64,000 nucleotides of DNA from contig CP121458.1 in assembly GCA_029690005.1 (NCBI GenBank), forward strand, positions 3,348,001-3,412,000. The letters run 5' to 3'. Numbering within the stretch: the stretch's first letter is position 1; each line of letters starts with the position of its first letter. Positions 1 through 11,874 of this stretch are shown here, piece after piece. The notes beneath the pieces were generated by a model, which saw nothing but the letters and a program-made list of their open reading frames with translations, was not told the origin of the DNA and searched no databases. A program made the translations under genes and the position numbers. The DNA comes from Prescottella defluvii. GTDB lineage: Bacteria; Actinomycetota; Actinomycetes; Mycobacteriales; Mycobacteriaceae.

Positions 1-347
1 CTCGACGGGTCCGGGACTGTTCAGGGAACAGTGTCGGGCCCGGACCGGCTCGACGAGGGTGCCACGTTCACCGTCTCGATGAAGATGTACGGCACGCCGT
101 ACCGGATCACGAGTCGGGTCGTCGACTTCGAGGATGGGCGTGTTGTCGAATGGAAACACCCTCTCGGTCATCACTGGCGGTGGGAGTTCGAGGAGACCAC
201 TCCCGGCACACCCAGTTGACCGAGGTGTTCGACTATTCGATGGTCAGGGTCCCGCAGTGGGTGGAATGGATGGGGTTCCGCGGGAAGAACGAGCAGGGCA
301 TCACCTCGACCCTCGAGCGTCTCCGCGCGCGATTCGCGGCAGCGTGA
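1..347 (+). CDS. SRPBCC-family protein, 5' end outside window, frameshifted
   Basis: The frame is open from the left edge, so the N-terminus is missing; about 115 residues are visible. Segments such as VVEWKHPLGHHWRWEFE and the C-terminal WVEWMGFRGKN followed by a basic helix are typical of START/SRPBCC (polyketide cyclase-like) proteins, which form a hydrophobic ligand cavity. The ligand cannot be told from the sequence. One base appears to be missing at about 208: upstream the protein reads in frame 1 (ending ...TTPGT), downstream in frame 3 (QLTEVFDYSMV). The stop lies one base from the stop of the opposing LysE gene, so the two genes converge with no terminator room between them. Confidence 0.65.
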   Translation, partial: RRVRDCSGNSVGPGPARRGCHVHRLDEDVRHAVPDHESGRRLRGWACCRMETPSRSSLAVGVRGDHSRHTQLTEVFDYSMVRVPQWVEWMGFRGKNEQGITSTLERLRARFAAA

Positions 348-348
348 T

Positions 349-965
349 TCACACCGCGGTCGCGAGGGCCGCGGCGGCGGTGAAGAACAGGGTCGCGAAG
401 ACGCGGCTCGTGATCTGTTGTTGACGCGGCGAGCGCAGCACGCGCAGTACCCGCGCCGCGAGGCCGGTGTATCCGGTCATTACGACGGTGTCGACGGCGA
501 CCATCGTGGCCGCCATGAGCGCGTACTGCGGTAGGAGCGGTGTCGCGGGGTTCAGGAATTGGGGAGGACCGCCAGCATGAAGACGATCGCCTTCGGGTTG
601 CTCGAGTTGATCAGGAACGCCCGAAGCACCAGCGCCGCGGCGGTGGCCCGGCTGTCGTCCGGTTCGGCCTCGATCGGAGTGGGCGCCGAGCGCCACTGCC
701 GCACGCCGAGATACGCGAGGTAGGCGACGCCGAACCACTTCACGATCAGGAATGCCGTCGTCGAGCCGGCCAGCAGTGCGCCGACACCGGCTGCGACGAT
801 CGCGATCTGCAGCAGCAGGGCCAGCTGCAGGCCGAGGATGTTCCAGTACCCGCGAAGGAAGCCGTGCCGCAGGCCCGTCGACATCGACGCGATTGCGCCG
901 GCTCCCGGTGACAGGCTGATCACCCAGCTGGCGCCGAAGAACGCCAACCAGATCTGCCACGACAC
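349..965 (-). CDS. LysE/RhtB-family amino-acid exporter, frameshifted
   Basis: About 205 residues, the usual length for LysE/RhtB exporters, which extrude amino acids such as lysine, threonine or homoserine through the inner membrane. The N-terminus (MSWQIWLAFFGASWVI, then SLSPGAGAI) carries the family SPGP-like motif after the first helix; five or six hydrophobic helices follow. A base is missing in the C run at about 554-557, where LAVLP should continue as QFLNPATPLL. It lies 48 bases downstream of the beta-glucosidase gene in the same direction and may be the last gene of a three-gene minus-strand unit. Substrate unknown. Confidence 0.8.
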
Positions 966-1013
966 GGGCGGTGAGTCTATGCCCGCCCGTGTCGTCGGAC
1001 CGCGGTGGGGCGG

Positions 1014-2312
1014 CTACGAGCCGCCCGACGATCCATTCGACGAGCCCGAGCCGACGCAGCTGGCCGGCGGATCGACGAGCGAGCAGAACGCCTGGGGCAT
1101 CACCGGCCGGTAGTCCGCCGGTACGCCGCCGTCCGCGATGATGGTCCGGTACGTCGCGACGGCATCGGTGGCACGACGGGTCAGCGTCGGATCGGTGAGT
1201 GCGTCGACCGTGTACAACCCGAATCGGGACGGTACGTGCCCCATTCGTAGTTGTCGGTGATCGACCAGTAGTTGTAACCGATCACGTCGGCGCCGTCCTC
1301 CCTGGCGCGCTCGATCCAGTAGATGTGATCGCGCAGGTGGTCCGAGCGGGTGTAGCCGTCGGGGCGGGGTTTGCCGTCGTCGGTGGGCATGCCGTTCTCC
1401 ACGACGTACAGCGGCATGCCGGGCAGCTTGCGGTGGTACGCCATGAGCGCGTGGTAGATCCCGTCGGGTTGCGGCACCACGTCGTAGAAGCGGTCGGTGG
1501 CCGCGGCGATCGCCGACGCATTGTCGAGCGAGACCCCGTAGTAGTAGTCGATTCCGAGGAAATCCAGCTTGTCGGTCACCCGGTCCACGAACAACCGGTC
1601 GAGCGTCCCGAAGATCGCAGGAATGAACGCGAGATTGCTGCCGACCCGTGCCGCCGGGTCGAGTTGGTGGATCCGGTCGTAGATCGCACGGTGGGCGCGC
1701 ACCAGTCCGTCGAACATCTTCGGCGCGTCACCCAGCGAGATCCCGCCGAAGGTCAGTTCCTTCTGCGCATACGCCGTCGGCTCGTTGAAGGTGATCCAGA
1801 TCGCGCCGGCGTCCTTGTAGCGGTCGACGACCTTCTCGGCGTTCACCAGCCAGTCGTCGGCCGTCCGGGGGTCGGCCCAGCCGCCGCGGTCCGCAATCCA
1901 GCCCGGGTACACCCAGTGGTCGAGCGTGATCATCGGCGTCATCCCGTGGCTGCGGATGCGCCGGACGACGTCGTCGTAGTAGGCGAACTCGGCCTCGTCC
2001 CACGTCCCCGGGCTCGGCTGCACCCGGGCCCACTCGACGCTGAACCGGAACACGTCGACACCCATCGCCGCGGCGTTGTCGATGTCCTCGTCGTACCGGT
2101 GCCGGAAGTCCACCGAATCACCGATCTTGTCGTGCGTCTTGCCCGACGCCGAGTACCGCGCCCAGTTGCTGTCCGGGAGGCCCCTCCGACTGGAAGCCGG
2201 CGGTAGCGACGCCCCACAGGAAGTCGTCGCCGAGCGGTCCGGCGTGAGCGACGGGTGCGGCGAGGAGCGTCGCGGCCAGGGCGACGATCGCCGAGCGCAG
2301 AACGGTCTTCAC
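1014..2312 (-). CDS. secreted glycoside hydrolase family 1 beta-glucosidase, frameshifted
   Basis: GH1 retaining beta-glycosidase of about 430 residues. The start is a GTG at 2312 with AGGAG just upstream. An N-terminal signal peptide (MKTVLRSAIVALAATLLAAP, cleavage near AHA) shows export. Family signatures are FLWGVATAGFQ, the acid/base glutamate in TFNEP and the nucleophile glutamate in VVENG. Two frame breaks are seen: one extra base near 2177 (between FQSEGPP and DSNWARY) and one near 1236 (in NYEWG-YVPSRFGLY). The ribosome binding site sits directly after the stop codon of the cholesterol oxidase gene, so the two are probably cotranscribed. The C-terminus is Ser/Gly-rich. The natural glycoside is unknown. 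Confidence 0.85.
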
Positions 2313-2322
2313 GGTTGCTCCT

Positions 2323-3935
2323 TCAGAAAACGGCGCCGACGTCGGCGGTGACGAGGGTGTCCATACTGTGTTCGGCGAGCGCCGCGATCGTCATCGACGG
2401 ATTGCACGCGCCCGTCGAGCCGGGAATGCGCGCGCCGTCGAGGACGTACAGTCCCCGATGGCCGTGAACCCGCCCGGCGTCGTCGCACACCGAACCGAAC
2501 GGGGCGCCGCCGAGCGGGTGGAACGTGTTGGTGTCGAACGCATTCACGTCGACGGCGAGTACCCCGAACCCGGCGCCGACGATCTGCTCGATCCGTGCGC
2601 GGATCGCGTCGGTCAGTCCCTTGTCGTAGGCCTGGTTCCAGGTGAGGACGGCGTCGTCGCGGTTCGGGTCGTAGTTCCACACGCCGCGACCCGGCACCAC
2701 GCCGTAGCCGATGACCGACGTCGTGTGAACGTCGACGGGGAACGGCACCGGCCCGTCACGATCGTCAGCGCACCAGCCGGGTTGTCCCAGTCCTTGACGC
2801 CGACGCACGCGGGCCCGCCCTGCCACGCGCCGGGGCTGTCGTCGGCGCGGGTGACCATGAAGATGCGGTCGCCGTTGTTGCCCCAGCCGGTGCCGACGGC
2901 GTCGGGTAGGTCGGGACGAGGTTCTTCGCCCGCGCCTTCACGAGCAACCGGGTGGTGCCGGGCGAGCCGGCGGCGAGGAACAGGGCGTCGGTCACGATCC
3001 GCTTGCGCTCGAGGACGACGCCGTCGGTGCCGATTCGGTCGCAGTGCACGATCCACGTTCCGTCGCGGCCGAGTTCGACGTCGTTGACCCGGTGCAGCGG
3101 CGCTATCTCGACCCGCCCGGTGGCCCGGGCCTCGGCGAGATACGTGACATCGAGCGAGTGCTTGCCGCCGTTGTTGACGCCGTAGATGACATCGCCGTTG
3201 GTGTACGACGGGCGCATCTCGCCGCGCAGCTCCCGCCGCGCGAACTCCCAGTCGATCGGCATCGGCACCCGGAACGTGTCGAGGCCCTGCGCCGCGGCCG
3301 CCTCGAGGAACTGGCGAGAGGACAGGTACTGCGGGCTCGCGAGGACGTCGTCCGGGATCGTCGCGATGCGCAGCATGCGTGCCACCCGCGGGTAGTAGAC
3401 CTTGTCCATCAGTCGGTAGTCGATCGAGGACGAGACGCATCGAGCGAAGTTCGCGGCGTTCGGCTGCATGGTCATGCCGTGGTAGACCAACGAACCACCG
3501 CCGACCCCGGCGCCGCACAGGACGTCCATGCCGTTGCCCGGGATGCGTTCCATGATCCCGGTGAACGGCGCGAACACCGTCGGGGGAGCGCCGGTCATCA
3601 CCGGGTGCGACTGCAACCACGCCGACCGCTGGTCGGGGCGAACATGTGGGGAAGGTCTCCGCGTCGGGGCCGGTGGGCCACCAGATGCCGCGCTCGAGGA
3701 TCATCGTGTCGACGCCGGCCCGCGCCAGGTGCAACGCGGCGATCGAGCCACCGAACCCGCTGCCGACGACGACGGCGCGACGCCGCTCCTCGGTCTCCGC
3801 CGGGCCCTGCGGCGGCGCGGCGGCGGCGGGGTGCGCGGCAGCCGCCGCGATGGTGGCTGCGGCGGTCCCACCCAAGAACATGCGTCGCGTCACTCGGTGT
3901 CGGCCGGGCACTGCTGGATCGGGGTGTGCGGTCAC
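2323..3935 (-). CDS. secreted GMC-family cholesterol oxidase, frameshifted
   Basis: FAD enzyme that oxidises and isomerises 3-beta-hydroxysterols. A twin-arginine type leader (VTRRMFLGG plus an alanine-rich hydrophobic stretch) points to Tat export of the folded flavoprotein. The FAD-binding VVVGSGFGGS motif follows at about residue 55. Further hallmarks are CGAGVGGGSLVYHG, GWGNNGDRI, the histidine in NTFHPLGG and the asparagine in GACNPSMTIAALAEHSMD, which correspond to the catalytic His and Asn of class I cholesterol oxidases (ChoA/ChoE type). Frame breaks lie at about 3643, 3632, 2914 and 2756. It is transcribed away from hisD across a 215-base divergent region and leads into the GH1 gene. 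ChoE of R. equi is the obvious relative, but orthology is inferred. Confidence 0.85.
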
Positions 3936-4042
3936 TGCGGCTCCTCCCGTTCGCGTCGGACGAGGTCTCGCAGGTCGGGACTCTAGGGTGGACAGGTGTC
4001 CAGTGTGGTGTCTTTCGGGTAAATCGCAGTTCAGGCATACCG

Positions 4043-4056
4043 CTCACCGCGGTGAG
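4043..4056. promoter_or_regulatory. perfect 14-bp palindrome between cholesterol oxidase and hisD
   Basis: CTCACCGCGGTGAG is a perfect dyad lying about 107 bases before the oxidase start codon (minus strand) and about 95 bases before hisD. Position and symmetry fit an operator for either divergent gene. No regulator is encoded nearby, and the assignment is speculative. Confidence 0.3.
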
Positions 4057-4150
4057 GGATCCGTTCGACGCGCGCGTGGGGCCGGAACGAAAGAACTTGC
4101 AGCGATCACGGATAATCGGTGTAAACCCCGTTCTCCAGAGAGGACCCCTC

Positions 4151-7230
<3,080 letters not shown>

Positions 7231-7233
7231 GGC

Positions 7234-7386
7234 ATGGATACCGTCTTCATCTACATCCTGTTCCTGGGTGCGGGCTTCGCCATCGGCGGCGCGTACTCGC
7301 TGTGGAAGATCAACAAGCTGGCCTCGGGTGTGCTCGTGGCACTCGCGATCCTCGCGGCAGCGTCAGGCATCCTGCGGCTGATCTGA
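7234..7386 (+). CDS. 50-residue two-helix membrane protein
   Basis: Small protein, ATG three bases after the hisB stop: two hydrophobic segments (VFIYILFLGAGFAIGGAY and SGVLVALAILAAASGILRLI) joined by a short basic turn (WKINK), with almost no soluble part. It has no recognisable domain. Its stop overlaps the start of the MFS gene (TGATG), which suggests a coupled pair; it might assist or anchor the transporter. The function is unknown, but tight spacing on both sides argues that it is real. Confidence 0.75.
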   Translation: MDTVFIYILFLGAGFAIGGAYSLWKINKLASGVLVALAILAAASGILRLI

Positions 7387-8587
7387 TGCGTGAACTCCTG
7401 CGAGCTCGCGGGGTCCTGGTTGCTCTCCTCATGGGCGCCACCACCTTCGGTGGGTGGTCGCTCCTGCTGCCGGTCGTCCCGCTCGCCATCGCCGACGGCG
7501 GCGGGTCCGCTGCGGCGGCCGGCGCGTCGACGGCGGTGTTCATGGCAACGACGGTCGCGACCCAGTTGAAGGTGCCCGCGCTACTGCGCCGCCACGGCTA
7601 CCGGGTCGTGCTCGCGATCGGTTGTCTGCTGCTCGGGCTCCCGGCACTCGGTTTTCTGTGGAGCACGGCAACCGCTCCCGCACTGATCATCTCCGCGATC
7701 CGGGGCATCGGATTCGGTCTGGTCACCGTCGCCGGCATCGGGCTGCTGGCCGAGTTGGCGCCGCCGAACCTGCTCGGTCGCGTCACCGGCGCGAACGGTG
7801 TGGCGATCGCGGCAGCTCAGATGATCGTCCTACCGCTAGGGCTGGCGCTGTACCAATCCGGCCACCACGCCGTCGTGTTCGTGCTGGGCACGGCGGTCCC
7901 GTTGGTGTCGCTGCTGACGATCACCCGACTGCCGGCGGTCCCGAAGCCGGGTCTGCCGACGGGGCGCAAGGGCCTCCCGGTGAGCGTGCTGGTGGTTCCG
8001 TGCCTGGCGATGTTCGTGGTCGCCGCGGCCTACGGCGGCATGTCCTCGCTGCTGCCGATCGCGTCGGAGAACCGTGCCGCGATCGCGGGATTCGCCCTGT
8101 CGGCGTCCGCCGGTGCGATGCTCGTCGGCCGCTACGGCGCCGGCGTGATCGCCGATCGAATCGGCGCCGGGCGGACCATGGTGCCGGCCCTGCTCCTCGG
8201 GGCGGTCGGAATGGGCCTGCTGGCGCTGGCTGTTGTCGGGCTCGGCGGCGGCGGTGTCGCGCTGATCGCCGGCGCCCTGTTGTTCGGCGCGGGCTTCGGT
8301 GCGGTGCAGAACGAGGCGCTGCTCACGCTGCTCGCCTCGGCAGGACGCGACAGGTGGGGGCGGCGAGCGCCGCCTGGAACATTGCGTACGACGGCGGTAC
8401 CGGCGTCGGCTCGCTCGCGCTCGGAGTGGTCGCGGGACTCTCGGGTTACCCGACGGTGTTCGCACTGGCGTCGGTACTCGCGCTCGTAGTCGTGCCGGTT
8501 GCACTGCGCGGTCGCGGTCGGTCAGTCGGACCGTTGCCCGTTGCGCCGTATGACGGGGAGCCAGGTCGCGAGCGTGCGGCCGAGTGA
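7386..8587 (+). CDS. MFS transporter in the his operon, one frame break
   Basis: About 400 residues with roughly 12 hydrophobic helices and short loops, the pattern of major facilitator exporters. N-terminus MRELLRARGVLVALLMGAT; motif-A-like RVTGAN and VIADRIGAGRT segments mark the cytoplasmic loops of the two halves. A base is missing near 8353 (SAGRD-QVGAASAAWN), after which the frame runs to 8587 (helix GTGVGSLALGVVAGLSGY). It is coupled to the preceding 50-residue membrane protein and lies in the insert that separates hisB from hisH. The substrate is unknown; the context gives no proof that it is an amino acid. Confidence 0.82.
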
Positions 8588-8776
8588 GCTCACGAGCCGT
8601 TCGCCGAACACACAGAGTGTCCGTTCCCAGGGGTGCCCGAACGTCCCTTCACTGAGGTCTTCTCGCACGAAGATGTAGTAGTCGCCGTTGGGATAGACGG
8701 GTACCCGCCATTCGGCATCACGCGTCGCGGTATGGACGGCCGCGTCGAACCGGTAGCCGGGGTGCTGCCAGCCCAT
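8522..8776 (-). CDS. DUF2716-family protein, probably truncated
   Basis: Encodes 84 residues matching the C-terminal half of DUF2716 proteins: GWQHPGYRFD, then VPVYPNGDYYIFVREDL and EGTFGHPWERTLCVFGERL. The family has no known function and usually runs to about 150 residues or more. The same frame is open further upstream to a GTG at 8851 except for one in-frame TAG at 8792-8794, so the N-terminus is either lost or broken by an indel. The 3' end overlaps the opposing MFS gene by 66 bases. I treat it as a remnant or a damaged gene. Confidence 0.55.
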   Translation of the reverse strand: MGWQHPGYRFDAAVHTATRDAEWRVPVYPNGDYYIFVREDLSEGTFGHPWERTLCVFGERLVSSLGRTLATWLPVIRRNGQRSD

Positions 8777-8926
8777 CCGGGCGGTAGTGGGCTACCGAAG
8801 TCGAACGTGTACTTCCTGGGAGCGGCCTCCGAGGTCGTTCAGTGGATCCACACATGGTGACGCGCTCACGGGAACTGACGCAGGAAACACGCGCGATCGT
8901 CGATAATCATGAGGGGAGGAGGAGCG

Positions 8927-9505
8927 ATGAACGGCGATGAAGAGGGCGTGCAGGGCAAAGCGGGGGTGCAACGACGTCGCCGCCACTGGATGACCGTCGC
9001 GGTCGGTGTCGTCGGCGTCGCCGGAGCCGCGACGCTGGGCGTGAGTGTCTTCCGAACCGCGTCCTCCGAGCCGACACCCGCGGAGACCGTCGCAACCGAG
9101 GGGGTCGTCGAATGCCCGGCCACGACCGCGGGGCTGACGTTCGGAGAACCCAGGAAAGGCACCGGCGACGTGATGGTGCCGAACACCCCGGATTCGGCGA
9201 CGGTCTGTCGCTACGACGGCATCCGCGACGAGACCGCGGCGCCGCTGCCGCTGACCCGATCTGGCGTGATCGAGGGTGAGCAGCTGTCGGCGCTGGTCGA
9301 TTCCCTCAATGCGAGTCCGCCGGCCACGGTGCGTCGCTGCCCGCCGGACTTCGGTCCCGCCTCGGCGCTGGCGGTCACCTTCGTCTACCGCGACGGTCCA
9401 CCCGTGACGGTCCGGTGGGGCACCGGGCCGTGTGACTTCGCGTCGAACGGGGTGAAGTCCGCGGAAGTGCCGTCCGCGCTGAACGCTCCCTCGTTCTGGA
9501 ACTGA
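8927..9505 (+). CDS. membrane-anchored secreted protein of unknown function
   Basis: About 192 residues. ATG 8927 is preferred over 8909 because GAGGAGGAGCG lies just before it. A basic head (QRRRRHW) precedes one transmembrane helix (MTVAVGVVGVAGAATLGVSV); the remaining 140 residues should lie outside the membrane. That part contains four cysteines (in ECPATTAG, TVCRYDG, RRCPPDFG, GPCDFAS), which could form two disulfides. No known domain was recognised; the layout resembles DUF3558-like exported proteins, but that is only a resemblance. It ends at a strong bidirectional hairpin. Confidence 0.7.
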   Translation: MNGDEEGVQGKAGVQRRRRHWMTVAVGVVGVAGAATLGVSVFRTASSEPTPAETVATEGVVECPATTAGLTFGEPRKGTGDVMVPNTPDSATVCRYDGIRDETAAPLPLTRSGVIEGEQLSALVDSLNASPPATVRRCPPDFGPASALAVTFVYRDGPPVTVRWGTGPCDFASNGVKSAEVPSALNAPSFWN

Positions 9506-9538
9506 CGTGGGTGGTGAGCGCGCCTCACCACCCACGTC
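9504..9538. terminator. bidirectional hairpin terminator
   Basis: A 15-bp perfect stem, GACGTGGGTGGTGAG with its complement, and a 5-base loop (CGCGC) lies between two convergent genes (stop at 9505, opposing stop at 9546). There is no U tract, as is common in actinobacteria. Confidence 0.7.
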
Positions 9539-9545
9539 GTGCCCG

Positions 9546-10687
9546 CTAGGACACCGCGACCTCGGTCACCGCACCGAGCTTCGCGAGACTCGGCTTGGTA
9601 CTGCTGATGCCCCAGTCGGTGATCAGGCTCGTCTTGGGGTCGATCACCGTGGTGAGTGTGTCGCCCGTGACCTCGATCTCGCGGTCCCGAGCTTCTTCGT
9701 GATGCGGAAGCTGCCGTCCATGACGGTCACCACTGCCGGGGCGCTGTCACCGGCCTGGGCGCCGATCAGCTTGTTCGCTTCGGCGCGCGTGGTCGTCACC
9801 TGGCGGGCGTTCCGCGGCGCCGACTCGCCGAGATTCGCGGCCGACTCCTTCGCGATCTCGGAGCTGACGTCTGCGGTCAGCATCTTCGGGGCAGTCTTGG
9901 CGGAGGTCGTGCCGGGCCAGCAGTTGCTCGTGGTCTGGGCGTTGACGGTGGCGCCGTTCGTGTTTCCGGACAGATGAGTCGGCTTGTTGTTGTAGAAGCT
10001 CTGTTTCGGAGCCCACAGGTAGTTGCCCGTGCCGGGCTGCTTGTAGCGGAAGCTCGTCGAGGTGCCGATTGCTGCGGTGTTCAGGTCCGTCATCTCGATG
10101 CCGGTCTGCCCCACCCCGGCGTATGCGCCGACGCCGATCGATCCGCCGATGTACTTGTGGTCGTGCCAGATGTCCCAATCGCCGGTTCCCGGGCGCCAGA
10201 TCAAACCGGCATCGACGCTCTGGTTGGTGTGCGCCGGACCGATGTAGTGCTCGAAGTAGTTCCACGGCTGGCCGTACAGGGAGCGCTGGTCCGCCCAGTA
10301 CCACATGAAGCCGACGGGGTTTCCCGCCGTAGCCAGTGTTCCGGCCGTCATGCCCTGTTCGATCCACGTCTTCGAGTTCGCGACGTTGCGATTGGTCAGC
10401 ATCCACATCTCGTAGTTGATGAAGTCGGTGTTCGGGTTGCCGACCGCGAGGCAGTCGACCTTCAGGTCGGCGGACAGCCCGTCCATCCACACGGGGCTGG
10501 ACGTACCGAACGAGGCGATGGCGTAGCAGTGGCCGTTCCCGTCCGTCGTGCCCGGGCAGACGCCGTTGGTGGCTTGCGCTGCAGCAGGATTGAGCAGAGG
10601 GACCGCGACGAGTGCCGCGGCCGTGGCCATCAAGCCACCGCTCACGCGTCCGCGCTTGCGCGCCTTGAAGAGCGATCGAAACAACAC
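9546..10687 (-). CDS. secreted aromatic-rich protein of unknown function, one frame break
   Basis: About 380 residues. A basic N-terminus (FKARKRGRVSGG) and a hydrophobic stretch ending LLNPAAAQATN form a signal peptide. The mature part is rich in Trp, Tyr, Asn and Gly (MWYWADQRSLYGQPWNYFEH, GTGDWDIWHDHKYIGG) and has four cysteines, suggesting a disulfide-held beta-rich domain of about 220 residues. A more charged C-terminal part (TTTRAEANKLIG, VTVMDGSFRITKKLG) resembles a small separate domain. A frame break lies near 9685; the true C-terminus reads EVTGDTLTTVIDPKTSL and stops at 9546. No family was recognised. Confidence 0.75.
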
Positions 10688-10940
10688 CTGACCCCCAGAA
10701 TGATCTTGTTGCGCAACTGACAGGACATCTCGGATCTACCGGTCTCCACGTCGGAAACCCGGCACATCGGCCGCGTCGTTATCGCTCCGTGACCACCTTC
10801 GCTGTGGCGGCGTCACCTCTTCATGAAAGAAGTTGACCTGCACCGTATTTCTCGATGAAGGTGACCGGCCGCTCGATGGAAACCGGGCCGTGGAGGAGGT
10901 TGGGCGAGGTGCAGGAAAGGGGCCTCGATAGAGCTTCCCC

Positions 10941-11575
10941 ATGACCGCACGCAAGGTTGCCCTTCTCGATTACGGCTCCGGAAATCTGCACTCGGCCCAG
11001 CGCGCCCTCGCTCGCACCGGTGCGCAGATCGAGGTGACCGCCGACCCGCAGGTCGCGCTCGCCGCGGACGGCCTCGTGGTTCCCGGCGTCGGCGCCTTCG
11101 CCGCGTGCATGGAGGGCCTGCTGAAGGTCAAGGGTGATCGGATCATCGGCCAGCGGCTCGCGGGCGGCCGCCCGGTCCTCGGTATCTGCGTCGGTATGCA
11201 GATCCTCTTCGAGCGTGGCGTCGAGTTCGGCGTCGAGGCCGACGGGTGCGGAGAGTGGCCCGGCACCGTCGAGCGCCTCGAGGCCGACGTCCTGCCGCAC
11301 ATGGGCTGGAACACGGTCGAGGCGCCCGAGGGCAGCGTTCTTTTCGCCGGAATGGACCGGACACCCGCTTCTACTTCGTGCACTCCTACGGAGTCCGCCG
11401 GTGGGAGTCGCCCCCGTCGGATCTCATCGCGCCGCCCAAGCTGACGTGGGCCGAGCACGGCGACCGGTTCCTCGCCGCCGTCGAGAACGGTCCGCTCTCG
11501 GCCACCCAGTTCCACCCCGAGAAGTCTGGTGATGCCGGCGCCCAACTGCTGGAGAACTGGGTCCGCAGCCTGTGA
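10941..11575 (+). CDS. hisH: imidazole glycerol phosphate synthase, glutaminase subunit, one frame break
   Basis: Class I glutamine amidotransferase that supplies ammonia to HisF. About 211 residues. The catalytic cysteine is in [11 protein letters not shown]; the His-Glu pair is in QFHPEKSG near the C-terminus; the oxyanion segment [10 protein letters not shown] is present. One base is missing near 11357 ([17 protein letters not shown]). It is separated from hisB by the 3.7-kb insert, so it may need its own promoter in the 253-base region upstream, where TTGACC occurs at 10833. The stop overlaps the next GTG start. Confidence 0.94.
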
Positions 11576-11856
11576 CCCGCGACCCCGGCGACCGGGCGGG
11601 CAGAGATCTGTCGATCGCTGGGCTCGCGCTTGCAACGATGGGGACTGCTGCCGCGGTTCTCGTCGTAGTTGCGGCGGTGATCGTGGTCCTGGAACCGGGG
11701 CCGGTCGTCGGGCTCGTGATCGCCCTTGTGGGCGTCGTCGGGGCCATCGCGGCGATGGGTACGGTTTCGAAACGCATGACCAGGCGCGCGTACGGCGACC
11801 AGGGACGTCCACACGACGAGCCCGCTGACGACCCGGGGCCCGGTCTCGGGCGATGA
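11572..11856 (+). CDS. 94-residue membrane protein between hisH and hisA
   Basis: GTG 11572 overlaps the hisH stop. Two hydrophobic helices ([20 protein letters not shown] and [19 protein letters not shown]) are followed by a short basic stretch ([10 protein letters not shown]) and an acidic, proline-rich tail. No domain was recognised. The position inside the his operon and the coupling to hisH suggest co-expression, but a role in histidine synthesis is not implied. Confidence 0.65.
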   Translation: MTRDPGDRAGRDLSIAGLALATMGTAAAVLVVVAAVIVVLEPGPVVGLVIALVGVVGAIAAMGTVSKRMTRRAYGDQGRPHDEPADDPGPGLGR

Positions 11857-11861
11857 CCCAC

Positions 11862-11874
11862 TAGGATCGGCGCA
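11862..11874 (+). promoter_or_regulatory. leaderless promoter candidate for hisA
   Basis: TAGGAT at 11862-11867 matches the actinobacterial -10 consensus (TANNNT) and is followed by seven bases and then the GTG start codon, which is the spacing for a leaderless transcript starting at the first base of the gene. No clear ribosome binding site lies before the GTG. Confidence 0.4.
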
